7,241 nucleotides of DNA, taken from positions 1 through 7,241 of the forward strand of contig NZ_CAMKXG010000180.1 of NCBI RefSeq assembly GCF_946477055.1, written 5' to 3'. Under the pieces are notes generated by a model, which was not told where the DNA came from, made no database searches, and saw only the letters and a program-made list of their open reading frames with translations. Both the position numbers and the translations under genes were made by a program. The stretch is from Lonsdalea britannica (lineage in GTDB: Bacteria; Pseudomonadota; Gammaproteobacteria; Enterobacterales; Enterobacteriaceae). This document shows, one piece after another, positions 1 to 6,120 of this stretch. Numbering within the stretch: position 1 is the first letter of the stretch; the number at the start of each line of letters is the position of its first letter.

Positions 1-104
1 ATGCCGTCAATCACGCTGGGTTCGACATGGAAAGCGGCGCTGATGTCATGTACCGAGACTTTGTGTTTTGCGCGAACGAAATCGCGTAATTCAATTAAGG
101 TCAT
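1..104 (-). CDS. feoC: FeoC, ferrous iron transport regulator/accessory protein (partial, N-terminal part)
   Basis: The start ATG is at 104 reading leftward, behind a strong purine-rich ribosome site (GAGGGGG, 111-116). The 34 visible codons begin MTLIELRDFVRAKHKVSV and the frame stays open to the window edge. FeoC is a protein of about 80 residues with a winged-helix fold. In gammaproteobacteria it is encoded last in feoABC, binds the cytoplasmic domain of FeoB and protects FeoB from proteolysis under low oxygen. The visible residues match the first helix and the start of the helix-turn-helix (DISAAFHVEPSVIDG). The cysteine-rich wing that carries an Fe-S cluster in some members lies outside the window. 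The assignment rests on this N-terminal pattern plus its place directly after feoB. The gene is cut by the window edge; nothing suggests it is broken. Confidence 0.85.
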   Translation of the reverse strand, partial: MTLIELRDFVRAKHKVSVHDISAAFHVEPSVIDG

Positions 105-117
105 GCGTTCCCCCTCT

Positions 118-151
118 TAGACTCTTTTACGGACTAGCCCCTTTTACGGAC
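118..151 (-). repeat. Two-copy 17-bp imperfect tandem repeat in the feoB-feoC spacer
   Basis: On the minus strand two adjacent 17-base units read GTCCGTAAAAGGGGCTA (151-135) and GTCCGTAAAAGAGTCTA (134-118). They match at 15 of 17 positions, with the first 11 bases identical. The repeat fills most of the 53-base gap between the feoB stop and the feoC start. The second unit ends just before the feoC ribosome site. Each unit carries an AAAAG-type purine run, so it may be a slippage duplication or an extra ribosome-binding or protein-binding element. The function is unknown. Confidence 0.8.
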
Positions 152-157
152 GCCGGG

Positions 158-2482
158 TCATTGCATATCCTGAGCCAGCCGCTGCTGCTGCGATAAACCA
201 TGACGACGCAGCAATAGCGCGGTCACACTCCACATCACGACAACGCCAACAATAGCAACCGTCGAGTACAGCGGGTGTTGAGCAAAGCGCCCGATCTGAT
301 ACGCCAACACGGCGGCGCCATAGCCCAGTTCAATCGTCCAGGCGACGCAGAATAATGTCCAGCCGGTCCCGACTTCACGCCAAATCGCGGAAACTGCCGC
401 AATACACGGCACGTAGAGCAGCACCATCAGCAAATAGCTGAATGCGCCTAATCGACCATCGAACAGTTGAGCAATGACCGTCAGAGAGGTGACGGAAAAC
501 TCATTGTCCTTCGCGACGGTCGCTGTATCACTCAGATCGCCGATTTCGATGCCAAGGGGATTCAGCAGCGCGTCGCCGAGTTTGCCGAAGTTTTCCGGCA
601 GCGTTGCCAACGCCTCTTGAACACCGCCCCATAGGCTAAATGGCGCGGCCTCTTCGCCATCAGTGCCGCTTTGCTGGCTTGCCATCGTGCCGTAGAGCGA
701 ATCCAACGTACCAACGACCGCTTCTTTAGCAAAAATCCCCGTGAATACGCCGACGGCCGCCGGCCAGTTTTCCGGCGAGATCCCCATCGGTTTAAAGACC
801 GGCACAATTTCCTGACCAATCGCCGAGAGCACTGATTTCTGGGTATTCTGGTTGCCGAAGGTGCCGTCTGTCCCCAGCGAGTTGAAGAAGCTGAGCACCG
901 TGACGACCACGACAATCAGCTTGCCCGCACGCAGGACAAAGCCCTTGAGGCGCTCCCAGGTTCTGACCAGCACGCTGTTCAACCCGGGTAAGTGATAAGG
1001 CGGGATTTCCATGACAAAAGACGAGGCATCGCCTTGTAGTGCGGTCTTTTTCAGCAGGAATCCCGTGCCGATAGCAGCGGCAATACCAATCAGGTAGAGG
1101 CCAAAGACCAGATTCTGCCCGCCCTGAGTGAATAACGCCGTCGCGAACAACACGTACACCGGCAAACGCGCGCCGCAGGACATAAAGGGCGCCATCATCA
1201 CCGTGACGATTCTGTCGCTGTGCTTTTCCATCGTGCGCGTCGCCATCACGGCAGGCACGTTACAGCCGAAACCGACGATCAGCGGCACAAACGCTTTACC
1301 CGGCAGCCCGATACTGCGCATGAAGCGATCCATGACAAATGCGGCTCGCGCCATATAACCGGAGTCTTCCAGATAGGACAGAAACAGATACAGACAGGCG
1401 ATTACCGGAATAAAGGTCGAAACGGTCTGAATCCCGGAACCTACCCCATCGGCGAGCAGCGTCTTCAGCCATTCAGGGCTATGGAGCGCCAGCAAGAGTT
1501 CACCAAATCCTTTGACGAAAATGGTTTCGGATACTTTGTCGAAGAAGTCGATGAAGGCGCTGCCAATATTGATGGTGAAAATAAACATCAGGTACATCAC
1601 CAGCAGGAAAATCGGGATTCCCAGAAAACGGTGCAGGACAACCCGGTCAATTTTGTCGGTGAGTGTGGCCGACACTTCGCCACGACGAACCACAACATGG
1701 TCGGCAATCGACGCGACAAAGCGATAACGGGCATCCGCCAGAAAGATATCCAGTTCGTCGCCGTAGTGTTCTTCCAGCTCAGCAACCTTTTGATCGGCCA
1801 CCGCGAGCACATCAACCGGAATTTGACCGCGTACGGTGATATCGCGCTCCAGCAGCTGGATTGCCGACCAGTAGGCGTTCACCTTGGGCGATTGGCGTTT
1901 CAGCAAGTCGGCGATTGACAGTGCGGCCTCATGCAATGGCGGATCGTAAGGAACATCAACCGGAGGAATTTCGGGATGGTCCAGCGCTTCCTGACACATC
2001 TCCTTCAGCAAACCAATCCCCCGCTTCTGCGTCGCGGTAATCGCGATGACCGGACAGCCTAACTCTCGTCGCAGCGCGGCCATATCGATGTCCAACTTGC
2101 GGGACACGGCGATATCCATCATGTTCACCGCCACCACCATCGGCACTTTCATATCCAACAGCTGTGAGGTGAGGTACAAGTTGCGCTCGAGATTGGAGGC
2201 ATCGACGATGTTCAATACCAGTTGGGCTTCGCCAGCCAGAATGTAATCCCGCGCGACGCGTTCATCTTCCGAGCTTTCGGAAGCCGGGTTGAGCGAGTAG
2301 ACGCCCGGCAAATCGACGAGGGTTATCTGGCGGTCCTTGAGACGACATTCGCCGACCTTTTTTTCAACCGTCACGCCCGGCCAGTTGCCGACCGTCTGTT
2401 TACTCCCGGTCAATGCATTAAAAAGCGTGGTTTTCCCGCAGTTAGGGTTACCTACGACACAAATAACGGATTGCGTATCCAT
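158..2482 (-). CDS. feoB: FeoB, Fe(II) transport GTPase/permease of the inner membrane
   Basis: This is a full-length protein of 774 residues, close to the 773 of E. coli FeoB. The N-terminal G domain shows G1 GNPNCGKT (11-18), G3 DLPG (57-60), G4 NMMD (120-123) and a G5-like TAT (149-151). A helical GDI region follows to about 275. The rest, about 283-765, is a polytopic membrane domain with the two repeated Gate regions. Conserved cysteines lie in GFGCNVPA (C407), MSCGAR (C436) and VPCIAA (C693), the positions associated with the permeation path. FeoB imports Fe(II) from the periplasm, with GTP hydrolysis needed for activity. The start at 2482 has AAGGA about six bases upstream and gives the expected N-terminus. 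The gene follows feoA by 24 bases and precedes feoC by 53, so the three are surely co-transcribed. All key motifs are intact. Confidence 0.98.
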   Translation of the reverse strand: MDTQSVICVVGNPNCGKTTLFNALTGSKQTVGNWPGVTVEKKVGECRLKDRQITLVDLPGVYSLNPASESSEDERVARDYILAGEAQLVLNIVDASNLERNLYLTSQLLDMKVPMVVAVNMMDIAVSRKLDIDMAALRRELGCPVIAITATQKRGIGLLKEMCQEALDHPEIPPVDVPYDPPLHEAALSIADLLKRQSPKVNAYWSAIQLLERDITVRGQIPVDVLAVADQKVAELEEHYGDELDIFLADARYRFVASIADHVVVRRGEVSATLTDKIDRVVLHRFLGIPIFLLVMYLMFIFTINIGSAFIDFFDKVSETIFVKGFGELLLALHSPEWLKTLLADGVGSGIQTVSTFIPVIACLYLFLSYLEDSGYMARAAFVMDRFMRSIGLPGKAFVPLIVGFGCNVPAVMATRTMEKHSDRIVTVMMAPFMSCGARLPVYVLFATALFTQGGQNLVFGLYLIGIAAAIGTGFLLKKTALQGDASSFVMEIPPYHLPGLNSVLVRTWERLKGFVLRAGKLIVVVVTVLSFFNSLGTDGTFGNQNTQKSVLSAIGQEIVPVFKPMGISPENWPAAVGVFTGIFAKEAVVGTLDSLYGTMASQQSGTDGEEAAPFSLWGGVQEALATLPENFGKLGDALLNPLGIEIGDLSDTATVAKDNEFSVTSLTVIAQLFDGRLGAFSYLLMVLLYVPCIAAVSAIWREVGTGWTLFCVAWTIELGYGAAVLAYQIGRFAQHPLYSTVAIVGVVVMWSVTALLLRRHGLSQQQRLAQDMQ

Positions 2483-2506
2483 AACATCCTTACTCGCTGA
2501 ATAGCA

Positions 2507-2734
2507 TTAACACTGTTCTAAGATCATGATTTTGGCTTCGTTTTTACGCACGCTGATGGCGGAGCCTCGCACGCGCAGTTCAATGGGATCACCCAGCGGA
2601 GCCACCCGAGATACCGTAAATTCGACGCCCGGTGTGACGCCAAGCGCCAGTAAGCGCTTGCGGTAATCTGCGGCGCCTTTCTGATATCCCACGACTTTCC
2701 AGTGGGTGCCTGCGGTCAGCGTTTCTAATGACAT
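2507..2734 (-). CDS. feoA: FeoA, SH3-like partner of FeoB (canonical copy)
   Basis: The protein has 75 residues, the same length as E. coli FeoA. It contains the family signature RLLALGVTPG (27-36) followed by VAPLGDPIEL (44-53), which is nearly the E. coli text. FeoA is a small cytoplasmic SH3-fold (beta-barrel) protein needed for FeoB-dependent Fe(II) uptake; in Vibrio it forms a complex with FeoB and FeoC. I chose the start at 2734 because a strong ribosome site (AGGAAGGAG, 2743-2751) lies eight bases upstream and the length then equals the family norm. A longer frame reaching 2803 only adds residues that overlap the upstream gene. The stop TAA of the preceding FeoA-like gene lies one base before this ATG, so the two are probably translationally coupled. 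The final residue is a cysteine, as in E. coli. Confidence 0.96.
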   Translation of the reverse strand: MSLETLTAGTHWKVVGYQKGAADYRKRLLALGVTPGVEFTVSRVAPLGDPIELRVRGSAISVRKNEAKIMILEQC

Positions 2735-2735
2735 G

Positions 2736-2990
2736 TTATTCACTCCTTCCTGACTGCTGTGGCGATACCCACACCTGTTTGCCCATATCCCAGTTGATGG
2801 CAATGCGGCTGTCGCCAGCGGCCAGCATCAACGGCTGGTTCTCTTCGCGTTGAATGACCCGGACGTCTCGTCCGATGCGGATCCCCAGGTCCATTAAGCG
2901 TTGCTGCTGTTCGCCCGCAAGCCGAATGCGTGCGACCACGCTGTGGGTGTTAAGAGGAATATCGAGTAGTGTTTGAATACGTAAGGTCAT
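2736..2990 (-). CDS. Second FeoA-family protein, first gene of the feo operon
   Basis: This 84-residue protein carries the FeoA core: RLMDLGIRIG (31-40), then a short strand-rich segment (DVRVIQREENQPLML) and the closing SRIAINWDMGKQVWV (61-75). It is clearly distinct from the canonical FeoA that follows, with little identity outside the LG-I-x-G turn, so it does not look like a recent duplicate. It lacks the APLGDPI loop of the E. coli-type protein. The start at 2990 has a near-perfect ribosome site, AGGAGGT (2997-3003), six bases upstream. As the first gene, with the best ribosome site of the operon, it should be well translated. Its stop overlaps the ribosome-site-to-start region of feoA. 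By family it should be a cytoplasmic SH3-like partner of FeoB. Whether it pairs with FeoA, replaces it or senses iron or nucleotide cannot be told from sequence. Confidence 0.93.
   Translation of the reverse strand: MTLRIQTLLDIPLNTHSVVARIRLAGEQQQRLMDLGIRIGRDVRVIQREENQPLMLAAGDSRIAINWDMGKQVWVSPQQSGRSE
2743..2751 (-). promoter_or_regulatory. Ribosome-binding site of feoA inside the upstream FeoA-like gene
   Basis: AGGAAGGAG on the minus strand lies eight bases before the feoA ATG and within the last codons of the upstream gene. It decides the feoA start at 2734 over the longer frame and implies coupled translation of the two small proteins. Confidence 0.8.
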
Positions 2991-2996
2991 CCGCGG

Positions 2997-3003
2997 ACCT
3001 CCT
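2997..3003 (-). promoter_or_regulatory. Strong ribosome-binding site of the feo operon's first gene
   Basis: AGGAGGT on the minus strand, six bases upstream of the ATG at 2990, is almost fully complementary to the 16S rRNA tail. Its 5' edge is part of an AGACAGG run that could pair with CTTGTCT near the start of the leader (see findings). Confidence 0.85.
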
Positions 3004-3037
3004 GTCTGCCCCGGTAATATGGGGGTGCTAAAACGGC

Positions 3038-3062
3038 TGTCTTTTTGCGAGATAAAAAGACA
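3038..3062 (-). other. Perfect 9-bp hairpin in the feo 5' leader
   Basis: On the minus strand the leader reads TGTCTTTTT (3062-3054), a seven-base loop, then AAAAAGACA (3046-3038), which is a perfect nine-pair stem. It begins about ten bases after the predicted transcript start. A smaller GC stem (CCCC 3024-3021 with GGGG 3012-3009) lies between it and the ribosome site. It resembles no known riboswitch class that I recognise. It may be a stabilising 5' hairpin or part of a switch. Confidence 0.6.
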
Positions 3063-3064
3063 AG

Positions 3065-3079
3065 TAAGAATAATTCTTA
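3065..3079 (-). promoter_or_regulatory. Predicted Fur operator of the feo operon
   Basis: TAAGAATAATTCTTA is a perfect 15-base inverted repeat around A3072. Against the 7-1-7 Fur consensus TGATAATnATTATCA it matches 10 of 14 informative positions. It covers the predicted transcript start and touches the -10 element, where bound Fe(II)-Fur would block RNA polymerase. Fur repression of feo is known in E. coli. The site here is a sequence prediction. Confidence 0.6.
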
Positions 3080-3084
3080 ATATA
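3079..3084 (-). promoter_or_regulatory. Predicted -10 element of the feo promoter
   Basis: TATATT on the minus strand places a transcript start near 3071-3072. The FNR site centre (3112.5) then falls at about -41, the standard spacing of class II FNR-activated promoters, which do not need a good -35 box. None is seen. The resulting leader would be about 80 bases. Confidence 0.5.
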
Positions 3085-3104
3085 TTTCAGTGAGCGGATT
3101 GGCG

Positions 3105-3120
3105 TTTGACTCATGTCAAA
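3105..3120. promoter_or_regulatory. Predicted FNR-binding site
   Basis: TTTGACTCATGTCAAA has two perfectly inverted half-sites (TTGAC and GTCAA) spaced by four bases. It matches the FNR consensus TTGATnnnnATCAA at eight of ten positions. It lies about 41 bases upstream of the predicted feo transcript start. FNR activation of feo in the absence of oxygen, when Fe(II) is the available form, is established in E. coli. Confidence 0.7.
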
Positions 3121-3204
3121 GCAGGGATAGGTAGGCGAAATAAAACAGAAAATGTGATGATTTATTGATAATCAGGCGTGTCGAAATTTTGAAAAAGGGC
3201 ACGG

Positions 3205-3245
3205 CAGAAACAAACAGGCCCCGGCGTCATCCGCCAGGGCCTGTT
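3205..3245 (-). terminator. Intrinsic terminator of the msrC-proQ-prc group
   Basis: Nineteen bases after the prc stop, the minus strand folds into a 14-pair stem (AACAGGCCCTGGCG, five-base loop GATGA, CGCCGGGGCCTGTT) with one T-G wobble, spanning 3245-3213. It is followed by a U-rich tail (TGTTTCTG). The stem is long and GC-rich, and the position is as expected for rho-independent termination. It insulates feo from read-through. Confidence 0.88.
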
Positions 3246-3264
3246 ATTCATACGACAGGACTTA

Positions 3265-5283
3265 TCATTTAACCTGTTTTTGCTGAGCTAAATCTTCAGC
3301 AATCTGCACGGTCTGATCCAGATACGGATCCGGCTCCTGATAATCCTTAGGTAAAGCATCCAAATTTTTCAACGTCGGCTTGCCCTGACGGGTCAAACGC
3401 TCATTGATTCGCTGCAGACGAATGGCTTCATCGTCATTATTCTCTTTCTGCCGTTGAACCAGGTTCAGAGAGACACGGTCGCGTTTGTCTTTAAGCGCCT
3501 TGAAGCGAGCAACATCCTGCTGGATATATTGGAACTCCGGATCTTTGGCGATACGCTGGTCGTACCCCGTCTTCAGGACCGGCAGCAGCGAAGTGAAATC
3601 ACCCATTTTGGTGTAATCCGCTGGCTTGATGCTGTCCCACGGCAATGCGTTATCTTCGAATTTCTCTCCGGTCTCAATGGTTTCCAGCCCAGTTGGCATG
3701 ATGATATCAGGCGTTACGCCTTTGCGCTGGGTGCTGCCGCCATTGATACGGTAGAACTTCTGTATTGTGTACTGCACCGAGCCAAGCGCCGGCCATTCCG
3801 GACGCAGCATCTGGTCGTAAATGCGATTCAGCGACCGATATTGCTGCACCGTGCCTTTACCAAAGGTCGGTTCGCCCACGATCAACGCGCGGCCGTAATC
3901 CTGCATCGCAGCGGCGAAGATTTCCGATGCTGAAGCACTAAAGCGGTCAACCAGCACCACCAGCGGGCCTTTGTAATACAGGGTGGCATCGGTATCGCTA
4001 TCTTCACGGATTTTACCGTTATTATCGCGGATCTGTACGACGGGACCGCTAGGAATAAACAGCCCGGACAGGCTGACAGCTTCGGTCAGCGCACCGCCGC
4101 CGTTGCCGCGCAGGTCGATGATGACGCTGCTGACGTTTTCGGCTTCTAGTTTCTGGAGCTGAACTTTCACATCGTCAGTCAGGCCCACGTAGAACCCGGG
4201 GATATCCAGCACGCCGACTTTATCCTGACCGGCATTTTTGATGGTCATTTTGACCGCGCGATCTTCGAGACGGATTCGCTCACGCGTCAGCGTGACCGTT
4301 TTGGCTTTCGTCCCTTTACCGGCAGGGAGGATCTCCAGGCGCACTTTGCTGCCTTTCGGTCCTTTGATCAACGCAACAACGTCGTCCAACCGCCATCCGA
4401 TAACATCTACCATCGGTTTTCCCGTCTGGCCGACAGCGACAATACGATCGCCAACCACGATGCGTTTACTCTTCATCGCAGGGCCGCCCGGCACCATGGA
4501 ATTGATCACGGCGTAATCTTCGTCCATCTGCAATACGGCACCGATGCCTTCGAGAGACAGGCTCATTTCTGTATTGAACTGTTCGGTATTACGCGGGGAA
4601 AGGTAGCTGGTATGCGGGTCGATCTCACGCGCGAGCGAATTCATTATCAGCTGGAAAACGTCTTCGCTGTTGGTCTGAACCAGACGACGAATAGAAGCCT
4701 GATAGCGTTTGGTCAGAATATCTTTGATCTCGCTATCGCTTTTTTCCGTCAGCTTCAGACTGAGCCAGTCGAATTTGACCTTCGCATCCCACAGACGATT
4801 AAGCTCGTCCTGTGATTGCGGCCAAGGCGCCTTGTCTCTGTCGAGGTCGATGTAGTCGTTACCGGTGAGATTCACCGGTTTGTTCAGCAGCGACAACGCA
4901 TACTGATAGCGCTCGAAACGGCGTTTCTGCGCGAGGTTATATAACGCATAAGGCAGGTCCAGCCGACCGTTATTCAGATCTTGACCTAACTGCCCTTTGC
5001 GCTTGTCGAACTGCGCCACATCAGATGCCAGCAGCACATTGTGGCTGTAGTCGAGCATGTTGAGGTAGCGAGCAAAAATTTTATCTGAGAACTGTTCATC
5101 CAGCATGAATTGCCGGTAATGGGAACGCAAAAACCGCGACGATACACGCTCGCTAACGGTGGCATCCTGCGCTTCCGGCTGCAACTGTGGAATCTGATCG
5201 ACTCGCGTGATGTTCTCATTGGCAAAGCTGTTGCCCGCCAACAGAAGGCAGCTCAATACGGTCGATTTTACGAATTTGTTCAT
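3265..5283 (-). CDS. prc: Prc (Tsp), periplasmic carboxy-terminal processing protease
   Basis: The protein has 672 residues against 682 in E. coli; the shortfall is at the extreme C-terminus. A Sec signal peptide is clear (MNKFVKSTVLSCLLLAGNSFA, cleavage after A21). Next come the N-terminal helical domain, a PDZ domain at about 238-320 beginning LSLEGIGAVL, and the S41 protease core. The catalytic residues are present: S451 in RFSASASEI, D462 in MQDYG, and K476 in FGKGT, equivalent to E. coli S452, D463 and K477. Prc cleaves proteins with nonpolar C-termini. It trims the C-terminus of FtsI (PBP3) and, with the lipoprotein adaptor NlpI, degrades the peptidoglycan hydrolase MepS. It follows proQ by 19 bases, with GGAGG 11 bases before the ATG, so it is probably co-transcribed and perhaps coupled to proQ. 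It ends at a strong terminator. Confidence 0.98.
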   Translation of the reverse strand: MNKFVKSTVLSCLLLAGNSFANENITRVDQIPQLQPEAQDATVSERVSSRFLRSHYRQFMLDEQFSDKIFARYLNMLDYSHNVLLASDVAQFDKRKGQLGQDLNNGRLDLPYALYNLAQKRRFERYQYALSLLNKPVNLTGNDYIDLDRDKAPWPQSQDELNRLWDAKVKFDWLSLKLTEKSDSEIKDILTKRYQASIRRLVQTNSEDVFQLIMNSLAREIDPHTSYLSPRNTEQFNTEMSLSLEGIGAVLQMDEDYAVINSMVPGGPAMKSKRIVVGDRIVAVGQTGKPMVDVIGWRLDDVVALIKGPKGSKVRLEILPAGKGTKAKTVTLTRERIRLEDRAVKMTIKNAGQDKVGVLDIPGFYVGLTDDVKVQLQKLEAENVSSVIIDLRGNGGGALTEAVSLSGLFIPSGPVVQIRDNNGKIREDSDTDATLYYKGPLVVLVDRFSASASEIFAAAMQDYGRALIVGEPTFGKGTVQQYRSLNRIYDQMLRPEWPALGSVQYTIQKFYRINGGSTQRKGVTPDIIMPTGLETIETGEKFEDNALPWDSIKPADYTKMGDFTSLLPVLKTGYDQRIAKDPEFQYIQQDVARFKALKDKRDRVSLNLVQRQKENNDDEAIRLQRINERLTRQGKPTLKNLDALPKDYQEPDPYLDQTVQIAEDLAQQKQVK

Positions 5284-5286
5284 GCC

Positions 5287-5299
5287 GAGGTTGGCCTCC
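5287..5299 (-). promoter_or_regulatory. prc ribosome-binding site within a small hairpin
   Basis: In the 19-base proQ-prc gap the minus strand reads GGAGGCCAACCTC. The GAGG of the ribosome site (5295-5298) can pair with CCTC (5287-5290) across a four-base loop. Ribosomes finishing proQ would open this short stem, which suits translational coupling. The stem is only four pairs, so the effect may be small. Confidence 0.4.
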
Positions 5300-5302
5300 G
5301 TA

Positions 5303-6025
5303 TCAGAACTGCAAGTGTTCTGCGCGTACGATCATCGCCATTCCTGAAGCCAATTGCACTCTGACTCCATCTTTGGCGACTTCAAGCACAGTGGCATCCA
5401 TGGCACTTTTGCCCGCTCTGACTTTGATTTCCTGGCCGATGTGCAGGCTGGAAATGTCCGTCACAGCCTTTCGCGGCGCCTGCTGATCTTCACGAGCCGC
5501 ACGAGACTGGCGCGGTTGATCCGATGAGGAAGTCTGTGCTGTACGAGAAGAAGGCTGGCGTGGCTTACGTGCGGCAGAAGCGGCGTTATCGCGGCGGGGA
5601 GCGTTTTTCCCAGCGGAAGGACGTTTGCGCGCAGGTTCGGCGGCATCGCCCCCTTCAGCCCGTTTTTTCGCCTGCTGTTCAGCACGACGTGCCTGGACGC
5701 GGGCTTTCGCTTCTTCCAGCTGTTTGCGCGCATGTTCTACGTGCTGTTCTTCCAGCTCTCCGCAAGGATTACCGTCCAAATCGACACGCTGTGCTCCCAG
5801 CTTGATGCCATACAGATAACGCCAGCTGGAGGTATAGAGCCTCAATGCTGAACGCAACTGCGTTTTACTGATGTTATCGGACTCGGGCACGCGGGTGACC
5901 AGATCCTGAAAAATACCGATTTTTAACGGTCGTGCTTCGCCTTCGGTGGAGAAACAGAGCGGGAAATGCTCTGCCAGATAAGCGATGACTTCTTTACTAC
6001 TATTCAACTTAGGTTGATTTTCCAT
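5303..6025 (-). CDS. proQ: ProQ, FinO-family RNA chaperone
   Basis: The protein has 240 residues, slightly longer than the 232 of E. coli. The N-terminal FinO/ProQ domain (about 1-120) is strongly conserved: [19 protein letters not shown] at the start, then [32 protein letters not shown] and [12 protein letters not shown] helix rich in Glu, Lys and Arg follows ([20 protein letters not shown]). Residues about 120-188 form a basic, low-complexity linker rich in Ala, Arg, Pro and Ser. The final domain (about 189-240, [10 protein letters not shown] to AEHLQF) is the Tudor-like C-terminus. ProQ binds structured sRNAs and mRNA 3' ends across the genome, stabilises them and supports sRNA-mRNA pairing; it was first found through its effect on the osmolyte transporter ProP. 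The start at 6025 has CAGGAAA upstream and matches the E. coli N-terminus. The proQ-prc pairing is as in E. coli. The extra length is in the linker. Confidence 0.98.
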   Translation of the reverse strand: MENQPKLNSSKEVIAYLAEHFPLCFSTEGEARPLKIGIFQDLVTRVPESDNISKTQLRSALRLYTSSWRYLYGIKLGAQRVDLDGNPCGELEEQHVEHARKQLEEAKARVQARRAEQQAKKRAEGGDAAEPARKRPSAGKNAPRRDNAASAARKPRQPSSRTAQTSSSDQPRQSRAAREDQQAPRKAVTDISSLHIGQEIKVRAGKSAMDATVLEVAKDGVRVQLASGMAMIVRAEHLQF

Positions 6026-6073
6026 GAAATTTCCTGATTACAACGGGTTCGCCAACCGGCGCAGGCATGAACA

Positions 6074-6093
6074 GGCGTCATTATAATGACGCC
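6074..6093. promoter_or_regulatory. Perfect 20-bp palindrome with TATAAT on both strands, upstream of proQ
   Basis: GGCGTCATTATAATGACGCC is a perfect 20-base inverted repeat in the msrC-proQ gap. It contains an exact -10 consensus TATAAT on each strand; the minus-strand copy is 6085-6080. As a proQ promoter it would give a start near 6073 and a leader of about 48 bases containing a small hairpin (GGTT-GGCG-AACC, 6057-6046). No good -35 hexamer is seen at the right spacing. It has no U-run, so it is a poor terminator. It could also be an operator for an unknown dimeric regulator. Confidence 0.45.
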
Positions 6094-6120
6094 ATCGGCA
6101 ATTGCTACGTTATCCGTGTC

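Noticed and set aside
1220..1918. 232-codon open frame on the plus strand
   Set aside because: It lies wholly antisense to feoB, has no ribosome site or recognisable domain, and its composition (many His, Arg, Gln) is that of a codon shadow.
2735..2803. Longer start for feoA adding 23 residues
   Set aside because: It overlaps the upstream FeoA-like gene, lacks a ribosome site and exceeds the family length; the ATG at 2734 has a strong ribosome site.
3153..3174. CRP-like TGTGA half-site and a second Fur-like core TGATAATCA
   Set aside because: The TGTGA lacks its TCACA partner at the right spacing. The TGATAATCA core is only nine bases, with poor flanks, and lies about 95 bases upstream of the predicted start.
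3454..3933. 159-codon plus-strand frame inside prc
   Set aside because: It is antisense to the conserved Prc catalytic core, with no ribosome site or family similarity.
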